From the NCBI GenBank assembly GCA_035294465.1, contig DATGKW010000157.1, positions 1 to 8,492 of the forward strand: a stretch of DNA of 8,492 nt, read 5' to 3'. The notes under the pieces are model-generated. The model saw only the letters and a list, made by a program, of their open reading frames with translations. It made no database searches and was not told where the DNA came from. The DNA is from Paraktedonobacter sp035294465. Lineage in GTDB: Bacteria > Chloroflexota > Ktedonobacteria > Ktedonobacterales > Ktedonobacteraceae. Position 1 is the first letter of the stretch, and every line of letters begins with the position of its first letter. Of the stretch, positions 1 through 5,992 are shown piece by piece. Position numbers and translations under genes: made by a program.

Positions 1-176
1 TACCAGGATTGCAGAGTACCCCCTCCGCCAAAATACGTGGTAGACTCTGACAGAAGCTCTTTTTGGTATTTTCCTCGGAGCCGCGTTTATGCTAGCATAG
101 GGGCAAGCGGTTATGCACAAGAAAGCAAACAGCAAACCGGAGATGCCTGACCCGGTGTGTAAGGAGGAAGCGTAGG

Positions 177-572
177 ATGTCTGACGAATTGGACAAGCCA
201 TTGCAGGTAGATTTGCTGGCCGCGTCGCTTCGCGCCGATACGACCGATCTAAAAGCGTTTATGGAGGCCCTGGCAGTCAAGCTGGAGGGTGCGATGCCCG
301 ACCAGACGGTGGTAACACGCCAGAACAAGCTTTTTTCTCGCGAGCATCCCGTCAGGGAAATTTTGATCACGCTGGGAGAATACCAGTATCGTATTTCGCA
401 CGAACAACGAGGGCCGCTGCTTACTCAGCGGGCGAAAGTTGTGCGCGGCATCGTGCTCAAAACCGAGCAATTGCCGATGGACCAGTGGATTGAAGAACTG
501 GCCGAGGGACTGGCCCAGCAGGCTGCGCAAAGCTTCCAGGCTCGCTCAGCACTCGAACGCTTCTTGTTATAA
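177..572 (+). CDS. Conserved hypothetical protein, 131 aa
   Basis: I do not recognise a named domain. The protein is small, soluble and acidic, with no signal peptide or membrane segment. An N-terminal helical part (about residues 8-40, LAASLRADTTDLKAFMEALA) is followed by a strand-rich middle (about 45-95: VVTRQNKLF, REILITLGEYQYRI, RAKVVRGIVL) and a C-terminal helix (about 98-130) ending in SALERFLL. The middle reads like an antiparallel sheet of three or more strands. The start is well supported: AAGGAGGA at 161-168 lies 8 bases before the ATG. The gene precedes the two YbjQ-like genes on the same strand with a 111-base gap. From memory, similar short proteins occur next to YbjQ-like genes in Chloroflexota and Actinobacteria, which would suggest a shared role, but I cannot confirm this here. 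The function is unknown. I saw no convincing promoter in the 176 bases upstream. Confidence 0.8.
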   Translation: MSDELDKPLQVDLLAASLRADTTDLKAFMEALAVKLEGAMPDQTVVTRQNKLFSREHPVREILITLGEYQYRISHEQRGPLLTQRAKVVRGIVLKTEQLPMDQWIEELAEGLAQQAAQSFQARSALERFLL

Positions 573-613
573 GCCTTCTTCGTTCCGCTCTGGCACGCGC
601 CTGCCAACCTGAC

Positions 614-650
614 GCCATAGAGGGCCGCTTCAGCGTGGATCTCGCGCCTA
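614..650 (+). repeat. Solo end of the MITE-like repeat family
   Basis: Bases 614-634 match the 21-base left end of the element at 3335-3501 with one mismatch (T for G at the fifth base), including the near-palindromic core CCGCTTCAGC. No inverted partner follows before the next gene at 684. Bases 635-650 show only loose resemblance to the element interior. This looks like a truncated or decayed copy lying between the hypothetical gene and the first YbjQ-like gene. Confidence 0.6.
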
Positions 651-683
651 CTGCCAGACCGGGAAGGAATAAACGGAGGATAT

Positions 684-1673
684 ATGCCTTTTTGGAGACG
701 TCCCTCGCCTGAGGAAGTAGAACAGAGACGCCAGCAGCAGCAGATGGCGGAAGAGAGCCGCCAGGCGCTGGAAGCCGGCGGTCTGCCTCTCAAAGCGAAG
801 CAACGCCTGAGCGAAGAAATGGAGGCCGGCCACCCGCTTTTTACCAGCGACCTCAGCGTCAACGAATTTCTGCTCAGCCGCGAGCTGGGCTATCAAGCCT
901 TGAGCCAGGTCATGGGCAGCTCAATCTACCAGGTAGGCTGGCAATACGTGCGCCAGTATAGCTGGAATACGCAGGCGATGGAACTGGACACCGTCTCGCA
1001 GGCGCACCAGCACGCAGCCTCGCTCGCCCTGCGCCGGCTGGAGCAGGAGGCGACGCTGCTGGGCGCGCATGGCGTCATCGGCGTGCGTTTCACCCGGCGC
1101 AGCTACGAATGGGGAGGCAGCCTGCTCGAATATACCGCCATTGGCACCGCGATCAAGCTGCCAAAACTGCCAACCACCGCGCACCCATTTCTCAGCGATC
1201 TCTCTGGTCAGGAATTCTGGACGCTGCTTCAGGCCGGCTACTATCCCGCCGGCGTTGTCACCGGCTACTGCTCCTACTGTGTCTCGCTGGGCAGCAACCT
1301 GACGCAGCAGATCCAGGGCTGGTGGAGCGGCGGCAGCTACAACCAGGAGATCCAGCCCTTTACCCAGGGCCTCTACACCGCCCGCCACCTGGCGATGAAT
1401 CGCGCCATCGATATGGCGCGCAAGCAGCAAGCTCTAGGCATCGTCGGCATGCACATCGAGAATAGCCGCCAGATCAGCGAATACGAAACCGAGGGTGGCC
1501 CGATGGGCAGACGCAACTTTATGGACCTCTACGTCCATTTTGCGGTGCTTGGCACCTCAATCATTGCCGTGAAAAAAGATCACATCATCACTACACCCAA
1601 AGCGGGTCTGACCCTGACCGACTTACGCCCAGGCCGCTACGGGCAGAACAAGGAACTGACTTTCCGGGGCTAG
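684..1673 (+). CDS. Double YbjQ-like (UPF0145) domain protein
   Basis: A 329-residue cytoplasmic protein with two copies of a unit resembling the YbjQ/UPF0145 putative heavy-metal-binding domain. A charged, Gln/Glu-rich, coiled-coil-like N-terminus (about 8-50) precedes unit one (about 52-160), marked by TSDLSVNEF, GSSIYQVG, GAHGVIGVRF and YTAIGTAIKL. Unit two (about 168-300) is marked by LSDLSGQEFW, ALGIVGMHIE and VLGTSIIAV. Unit two has diverged most: it has a CSYC pair (residues 196-199) and an insertion around TEGGPMGRR. YbjQ itself is about 107 residues and single-domain, so the doubled form is notable. The 'metal-binding' label is a family name; apart from the CSYC pair I see no obvious metal ligands. 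AGGAGG at 674-679 lies four bases before the ATG. The next gene is a paralogue 58 bases downstream, so co-transcription is likely. Biochemical function is unknown. Confidence 0.8.
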   Translation: MPFWRRPSPEEVEQRRQQQQMAEESRQALEAGGLPLKAKQRLSEEMEAGHPLFTSDLSVNEFLLSRELGYQALSQVMGSSIYQVGWQYVRQYSWNTQAMELDTVSQAHQHAASLALRRLEQEATLLGAHGVIGVRFTRRSYEWGGSLLEYTAIGTAIKLPKLPTTAHPFLSDLSGQEFWTLLQAGYYPAGVVTGYCSYCVSLGSNLTQQIQGWWSGGSYNQEIQPFTQGLYTARHLAMNRAIDMARKQQALGIVGMHIENSRQISEYETEGGPMGRRNFMDLYVHFAVLGTSIIAVKKDHIITTPKAGLTLTDLRPGRYGQNKELTFRG

Positions 1674-1731
1674 CCCTATCCATGCCCTTCCGGCAAATTG
1701 CCCGCAGGAGATGACGAAGGAGAACAGATTC

Positions 1732-2556
1732 ATGTCGAGCCAGATAACCTCACACAACGAAGACTTACCCGTTCATGCGCGTGAGCGTCTCACCAGCATG
1801 CGCAGCGATTCCGGCCACCGTGGACTCTTCACCAGCGACCTCAGCGTCAACGAATTCCTCTTAGTGCGCGAGGCCGGCTTTGATCCGGTGGGCCTGGTCG
1901 TGGGAAGCTCGATCTATCATATTGGCTATCAATGGGCCAGTTGGAACCAGAACCAGGAAATGACGGTGCTGACGCAGGCCATGTACCACGCGCGCGAGCT
2001 GGCTATGACGCGTATGGAAGAAGAGGCCGACGCGCTCAAGGCTGACGGCATCGTTGGCGTACGCCTGGAAGTCACCCGCCACGAATGGGGCGAATCTCTG
2101 GCCGAATTCGTCGCGATTGGCACAGCGATCCGCTCGCGCGACGGCAAATCATACCGCAACGCGCACAATAAGCCGTTCACCTCTGACCTTTCGGGGCAGG
2201 ATTTCTGGACCATGCTGCGCGCCGGCTATCGTCCCGTCGGCATGGTGATGGGCAATTGCGTCTATCACATCTCGCGTCAGGGCCTGGGCCAGTGGCTCAA
2301 CCGCATGGGCCGCAACGTCGAGATGACCAACTACACCCAGGGCCTCTACGACGCCCGCGAGCTGGCTATGGAGCGCATGCAAAATGAGGCCACCAGCCTG
2401 CAAGCCGAAGGCGTCGTCGGCGCGCAAATCGTCGAGCGCAATCATGGCTGGGGTTCGCACGTCATCGAATTCTTCGCGGTAGGTACCGCCGTCATCAGCA
2501 TCTCCCAGGATCACCAGATCCCGGCCCCCGCGCTCTCCCTGCTGCTCAATGACTAA
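1732..2556 (+). CDS. Double YbjQ-like (UPF0145) domain protein, paralogue
   Basis: A 274-residue soluble paralogue of the preceding protein. Unit one (about 33-139) carries FTSDLSVNEF, GSSIYHIG, ADGIVGVRLE and FVAIGTAIRS. Unit two (about 148-260) carries TSDLSGQDFW, GNCVYHIS, AEGVVGAQIV and FFAVGTAVIS. Both units keep the YbjQ pattern of a helix rich in Arg/Glu, a G(I/V)VG turn and a closing GTA(I/V) strand. First units resemble each other across the two genes (SVNEF), as do second units (SGQ[ED]FW), so the two-unit form predates the gene duplication. I chose the ATG at 1732 because GAAGGAG at 1716-1722 lies 9 bases upstream. An in-frame ATG at 1711 would add seven residues, but its purine run touches the start codon. 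The gene lacks the coiled-coil-like N-terminus of its neighbour. Function is unknown; a regulatory or metal-related role would be a guess. Confidence 0.8.
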   Translation: MSSQITSHNEDLPVHARERLTSMRSDSGHRGLFTSDLSVNEFLLVREAGFDPVGLVVGSSIYHIGYQWASWNQNQEMTVLTQAMYHARELAMTRMEEEADALKADGIVGVRLEVTRHEWGESLAEFVAIGTAIRSRDGKSYRNAHNKPFTSDLSGQDFWTMLRAGYRPVGMVMGNCVYHISRQGLGQWLNRMGRNVEMTNYTQGLYDARELAMERMQNEATSLQAEGVVGAQIVERNHGWGSHVIEFFAVGTAVISISQDHQIPAPALSLLLND

Positions 2557-2568
2557 CCAGTTTCAGTT

Positions 2569-2605
2569 ATCATATGGAAATGTATCTCATACATTTCCAT
2601 ATGAT
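2569..2605. repeat. Perfect 16-bp inverted repeat with 5-base loop
   Basis: Bases 2569-2584 (ATCATATGGAAATGTA) are exactly complementary to 2590-2605, with TCTCA between. The structure begins 12 bases after the stop of the second YbjQ-like gene. It is AT-rich and lacks an adjacent T-run, so it is not a standard intrinsic terminator. It could still act as a transcript-end stabiliser or processing hairpin, or be a remnant of a mobile element. It lies directly at the upstream edge of a decayed WD40 gene fragment. Confidence 0.75.
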
Positions 2606-2611
2606 GCCACT

Positions 2612-2700
2612 TTTGTCGTAGCCTGGTCCCCCCCGGCGGCACACTCATTGCCTCGGCCAGCGTCGATGGAACCGTGCAGATCTGGAAACCGCAGCCGTAA
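2612..2700 (+). pseudogene. C-terminal remnant of a WD40-repeat gene
   Basis: Bases 2635-2700 read GGTLIASASVDGTVQIWKP followed by two residues and TAA. This is a textbook last WD40 blade ending in the GTVQIW signature. Just upstream, 2612-2632 reads FVVAWSP in a different frame, the expected preceding strand (xVAWSPDG). The two parts are joined only if one allows a one-base frame change in the run of seven C at 2628-2634. No start codon or earlier blades are present: the homology stops at the inverted repeat at 2569-2605. I read this as the frameshifted tail of a lost WD40 gene. It is not a piece of the WD40-like gene at 4268-5992, whose last blade differs. Confidence 0.7.
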
Positions 2701-2799
2701 GCGGCACTCTCCATCTCCAGAATAGACTGGCAACGAGCCGCCCTCCAGAGATACAATAGAACTAACAGCATTCCAGTAGAGAGAGGAAATCTCGTTTCT

Positions 2800-3276
2800 A
2801 TGGACCCACAAATCAAAAAACAGGCGCTCCGCACCTTTACCTATGGTCTCTATGTTGTCTCGTGCGCCGATTCGGGTGAAGTCAACGCCTTTACCGCGAA
2901 CTGGCTCAGCCAGGTTTCGTTTGAGCCTCCGCTGATCGCCGTCTCGATTGAGAACGAAACCAGATCGCTCCCGATGATCCTGCGCAGCCGCTTCTTCGTG
3001 ATCAATGTGCTGCGCAGCGGCGACCGCGAACTGGCAGGCCAGTTGGGCAAATCGGCGCTCAAGCACCCTGAGAAGCTGGCAGGCGTGGCATACACCCCCG
3101 GCTACAAAGGAGCGCCAATCCTGCGTGACGCGCTGGCCTGGGTCGCCTGTGAGGTGCAGCATACCGTCGAGGCTGGCGACTCTACTCTGGCAGTAGCCGA
3201 AGTGGTCGATGCCGGTATGCAGGGCGAAGGCCAGCCGCTCACCATGAACGAGGCCGGCTTCCGGCACGCCGGCTAA
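2800..3276 (+). CDS. Flavin reductase-like, FMN-binding split barrel protein
   Basis: A 158-residue protein of the flavin reductase-like (FMN-binding split barrel) family. Such proteins bind FMN and often reduce it with NAD(P)H for a partner oxygenase, though many act as stand-alone flavoproteins. The family signature is clear: TFTYGLYVVS (13-22), then NAFTANWLSQVSFEPPLIAV (29-48) with the Thr-Ala-x-Trp flavin-binding stretch and the PPL(I/V) strand, then FFVINVL (65-71) and the C-terminal barrel strands WVACEVQ (114-120) and AVAEVVDA (131-138). There is no signal peptide. Length is normal for the family (about 150-200). A purine run, GAGAGGAAA, ends 12 bases before the ATG, a moderate ribosome binding site. 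TACAAT at 2752-2757 could be a -10 box, but no good -35 partner exists. No partner oxygenase is nearby, so the electron acceptor is unknown. The MITE-like element lies 58 bases downstream. Confidence 0.85.
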   Translation: MDPQIKKQALRTFTYGLYVVSCADSGEVNAFTANWLSQVSFEPPLIAVSIENETRSLPMILRSRFFVINVLRSGDRELAGQLGKSALKHPEKLAGVAYTPGYKGAPILRDALAWVACEVQHTVEAGDSTLAVAEVVDAGMQGEGQPLTMNEAGFRHAG

Positions 3277-3334
3277 CAGGAGTATTTTTTCAGCACATCA
3301 GGATATGCACAAAATACGCTAAACTATTCAATAT

Positions 3335-3501
3335 GCCAGAGAGGGCCGCTTCAGCGGGGACCGCCTGCCCTATACGAATCCCGCTAGAACTGCATCTGCT
3401 GAATGAAAGCGGCAGGCATTTCATCGCGCTAGTAGGCTGATCACACGGCAACAGGCCCCAGCTTGCGCGGAGCAGTGTACGCTCAAGCGGCTCTCTCTGG
3501 C
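3335..3501 (+). mobile_element. MITE-like element, 167 bp, copy 1
   Basis: The left end (3335-3355) and the right end (3481-3501) are inverted copies of each other over 21 bases with 19 matches; the outermost bases are GCCAGAGAG at the left and CTCTCTGGC at the right. The interior has no long ORF. Part of it (3356-3428) aligns colinearly with the reverse complement of 7419-7492 in the copy at 7366-7533: about 25 of 37 bases match in the first block and 14 of 20 in the second, at nearly equal spacing (53 and 54 bases). Two similar-sized elements with the same ends indicate a mobile, non-autonomous family. No transposase is in the window and no clear target duplication is visible. The element fills over half of the 314-base gap 3277-3590; elsewhere in that gap I see only the palindrome at 3538-3549. 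Confidence 0.7.
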
Positions 3502-3537
3502 ATTTGTTGTAACTCCTTGAGACAAAATAGGACAGAT

Positions 3538-3549
3538 TATGGTACCATA
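3538..3549. promoter_or_regulatory. 12-bp palindrome upstream of the HIT gene
   Basis: TATGGTACCATA is a perfect palindrome 41 bases before the HIT-family start. A TTGAGA at 3517-3522 lies upstream, but no correctly spaced -10 box goes with it. An operator role is possible; chance is also plausible. Confidence 0.25.
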
Positions 3550-3590
3550 TTCAAGAGATCTATTCCGAGAACAGGAAGGCACGATGATTT

Positions 3591-4244
3591 ATGCAGAATG
3601 GTAATGACCAGGCACCCTTTGATGCCTCCTCTCCCCAGGGTAAGCCAGGCTGCACCTTTTGCCAGCGCAGCGAGATCACCGATATTCTGAAGGAAACATC
3701 CCATTTCTTTCTGGCCGCTGACCACGCTCCACTGGTGGAAGGGCATCTGCTGATTATTCCCAGGCAGCATTACGCCTGCTATGGCGATGTGCCGGCAGAT
3801 CTGGATGAAGAACTCTTTGCGCTCAAAGACGAACTGCGGCGCTTCTACGAGCAGTTCTACGCGCCCGTCGTGTTCCTGGAGCATGGAGTCTTCCGCCAGA
3901 CGGTCTTTCATGCCCACCTGCATTGTTTCCCCTGGGGCAACCTTGACTACGATATTACGAGTAATATCCATAACGCCGTCGTTGCCCAACAGGAGGATAT
4001 CCGCGATTGGTATCACGCACGCGGCCACTATTTTTATCTGGAGGATGGCGAGGTCGCCCTGCTTTTTGCGCCGGAGATGGACCGCTATATGCATATCATC
4101 CAGAAGGTTTTCCAGAAAGGGCTGGCCGCGCGGGGCGTTCCTACTCGGATCCGCCCCGCGCAGCAACGCTACGCCGAGGGCCGCCCCATGATCGAGGCCG
4201 CGCGCGAGAACTGGCAGGCGTTTCAACAGCAGGAAGTGAAGTAA
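3591..4244 (+). CDS. HIT (histidine triad) family protein, 217 aa
   Basis: A member of the HIT superfamily, nucleotide-binding hydrolases or transferases acting on nucleoside phosphate linkages. The catalytic triad motif is visible as HAHLHCF (107-113), where His109 or His111 would be the usual nucleophile region. Upstream are the standard HIT strands: FFLAADHAPLVEGHLLIIPR (39-58), followed by QHYACYGDVP. CTFC (21-24) matches the zinc-binding Cys pair found in many bacterial HIT proteins. FLEHGV (95-100) matches the glutamate strand that precedes the triad. At 217 residues it exceeds the usual 110-150; the C-terminal 85 or so residues (DWYHARGHYFYLEDGEVALL onward) form an extension seen in some larger HIT relatives. 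AGGAAGG at 3573-3579 lies 11 bases before the ATG; an out-of-frame ATG at 3584 stops after six codons. The gene converges on the WD40-like gene with only 23 bases between stops. The substrate is unknown. Confidence 0.85.
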   Translation: MQNGNDQAPFDASSPQGKPGCTFCQRSEITDILKETSHFFLAADHAPLVEGHLLIIPRQHYACYGDVPADLDEELFALKDELRRFYEQFYAPVVFLEHGVFRQTVFHAHLHCFPWGNLDYDITSNIHNAVVAQQEDIRDWYHARGHYFYLEDGEVALLFAPEMDRYMHIIQKVFQKGLAARGVPTRIRPAQQRYAEGRPMIEAARENWQAFQQQEVK

Positions 4245-4267
4245 AAGCGCGAACCCATGCTTATCTA

Positions 4268-5992
4268 TCAGCGAATTGCCAGAACCTGCAAAGTGCTTGT
4301 TGTCAGGCTCGTACAATGCTGGTTGTGCGCGTCGCAGACCACCTCGGTCTGGGGGTTCGACTGGCTCTTGTCAATGGCGAGATACCTGCCATCCCAGGAT
4401 AGAGCCGCCGGCCCGTCAGGGTAGGATGCGATAAGCTGCCCGGTAAGCACATCGTATATCCGCCAGGTCCTCTGACTGGTGCCCTCCTCGCTAATCGCAA
4501 GGTATCTATTGCTACCGAGCAACCAGTCCACACCCTCTGAGCCGGGCAGAGGAAGCGTTTGCACTCTTTTTCCCGTCAGCGCATCCCAGATCGTTAATTG
4601 TTTATTTGTCTGCGCGATGGCAATATACTGCTGCTCTTGTGCATCGGGTAATATTGCCCCATGAGATGGGAACGAGGTGATAAGCTGGCCGGTCGTGCTA
4701 TTCGAGAGATAAATCTGCGTGCCTTCAGTCCATAAAATGCGCGCTCCATTGGCCACCCAGTACGCATTATACGAGCCATCAGGTCGTTGCGATGGGATAC
4801 CAAAGGTGTGAAGAACTTTTAGCGTACTGCTATCCCGTTCTTCGATGGTCCCCGTCTGTGTGTTGACCATCAGGACCCGTTGCCCGTCGGGCGAGAAGCC
4901 AGGTATCGTTGTGAAAGTGGCAGGCGGCGACATCGTGGGTGTTGGGACAATATCGGCGAGCCGATGACCGGTTTGCGCATCCCATTCCTGGAGGCGGGTA
5001 AATCCCCCACTCTGGAAAGAATACGCAGTGAGGATCCGCGTATCATCCGTTGACCAGCCTATCTGCACGCTCATCTGTGGTGTCACCGTCACCCCGCTGG
5101 GATCGCTGCGCAGCGTGAGCCTGCTTGCAAGAATATTCCAGACATAGATATGCCCGTCGTCCCCAGCGAAAGCGATCAGAGCGCTATTATTTGAAAAGGC
5201 TGCTGCCGGAAAGCTCAAAAAGTGATCTCCCTGGTATATTTGTGTGACCTGCCCGGTCAGGATATTTACCAGAGTGAGTGTTGCCGTCTGCTTCGACGCA
5301 TCATAGCTCTCGATAAGCGCGTAGCGCCCATCGGGCGAGCCTATCGTGCCGTCGCCACTAGAGCCGGAGGGGGCAGCAGCAGAACCAAGCGTAAGCGTTT
5401 GCTTCACCTTCCCGGTGGCGGCGTTCCAGACGAGATAGCGACACCCTGCGCCCGAAGGCACCTGCTTGCACATCATAAAGCTCAGGTAGTGATTATCGAA
5501 CGTCCACGCAAGGTTATAGACGTTCTCTCCGGGCTGGCCGGTATAGCTGAATATGGGAGCGGGCTGCGCTCCCTGGCCGCTCTGCGCGCGTGTCACGACA
5601 AACCAGGCCACAAGCATGCCGGCTACCAGGACCGCTGCAATGCTTGCTTCAGCAATGTGTAGGATACGACGGCGCAGTGGCTGCTTGTCTTGCGTGGTGA
5701 CTCTCGGTTTATATGTTGTCACTCGATCAATGTATACTTCGTCTTGCATAAAAATATGCTCCTCGTGCAGGTATTTCAGCGCCGCTTTTTGCCTCGCGAG
5801 ATAGCGCCCGATAAAATCAGGCAGCCACTTCGCTCGCTGCACCAGGCCATGCAGGCTCTCTTCCTGCCGGTCGAGATGAGGCAGCAGGCGCACCCAGATT
5901 ACTGTGGGGTCGGGAGGCTGTTCGTATCGCTGCTGATAGTGATCCTGTAGGCGCCGTCCCAGATTGCTGTCATCGCGATCTATCTTTGCCAT
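4268..5992 (-). CDS. Membrane-anchored WD40-like propeller, putative anti-sigma factor
   Basis: A 574-residue single-pass membrane protein. The N-terminal part (1-112) is charged and cytoplasmic, a membrane helix lies near 114-134 (IAAVLVAGMLVAWFVV), and the rest (135-574) is predicted outside. That part has eight or nine WD40/YVTN-type blades, recognisable by repeated strands such as YLVWNAATGK, HIYVWNI, LQEWDAQTG, LTIWDALTGK and RIYDVLTGQ, with SPDG turns. Four outer cysteines (175, 184, 553, 560) come in two close pairs, one near each end of the propeller. The start overlaps the sigma factor gene by 13 bases and has its own site, AAGGAG at 6001-6006, 8 bases upstream, so translation is probably coupled. 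The arrangement suggests that the cytoplasmic part controls the sigma factor and the propeller senses something outside. No HxxxCxxC zinc anti-sigma motif is present, so this role is inference. Confidence 0.8.
   Translation of the reverse strand: MAKIDRDDSNLGRRLQDHYQQRYEQPPDPTVIWVRLLPHLDRQEESLHGLVQRAKWLPDFIGRYLARQKAALKYLHEEHIFMQDEVYIDRVTTYKPRVTTQDKQPLRRRILHIAEASIAAVLVAGMLVAWFVVTRAQSGQGAQPAPIFSYTGQPGENVYNLAWTFDNHYLSFMMCKQVPSGAGCRYLVWNAATGKVKQTLTLGSAAAPSGSSGDGTIGSPDGRYALIESYDASKQTATLTLVNILTGQVTQIYQGDHFLSFPAAAFSNNSALIAFAGDDGHIYVWNILASRLTLRSDPSGVTVTPQMSVQIGWSTDDTRILTAYSFQSGGFTRLQEWDAQTGHRLADIVPTPTMSPPATFTTIPGFSPDGQRVLMVNTQTGTIEERDSSTLKVLHTFGIPSQRPDGSYNAYWVANGARILWTEGTQIYLSNSTTGQLITSFPSHGAILPDAQEQQYIAIAQTNKQLTIWDALTGKRVQTLPLPGSEGVDWLLGSNRYLAISEEGTSQRTWRIYDVLTGQLIASYPDGPAALSWDGRYLAIDKSQSNPQTEVVCDAHNQHCTSLTTSTLQVLAIR

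Noticed and set aside
88..99. Promoter for the first gene
   Set aside because: TATGCT at 88-93 could be a -10 box and ATGCTAGCAT is a palindrome, but there is no -35 box at suitable spacing.
921..1430. 169-codon ORF on the - strand
   Set aside because: Antisense to the first YbjQ-like gene; no motifs and no start signal.
1711..1731. Upstream ATG for the second YbjQ-like gene
   Set aside because: The GGAG is directly against this ATG, whereas the ATG at 1732 has GAAGGAG at ideal distance.
2587..3267. 226-codon ORF on the - strand
   Set aside because: It lies antisense to the flavin reductase gene, shows no domain I recognise, and has no good ribosome binding site. The + strand gene has a full family signature.
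3253..3290. Terminator at the end of the flavin reductase gene
   Set aside because: GCCGGC at 3253-3258 can pair with GCCGGC at 3268-3273 and T6 lies at 3285-3290, but 11 bases separate stem and T-run and the stem is within the coding sequence. Too weak to call.
3463..3690. 75-codon ORF on the + strand
   Set aside because: It begins inside the MITE-like element and overlaps the HIT gene in another frame, with no motif and a poor start.
4245..4267. Shared terminator between the convergent HIT and WD40-like genes
   Set aside because: Only 23 bases, with no hairpin or T-run on either strand.
5222..5662. 146-codon ORF on the + strand
   Set aside because: Antisense to the WD40-like membrane protein. 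Its composition (Arg/Cys-rich) is typical of a shadow frame.
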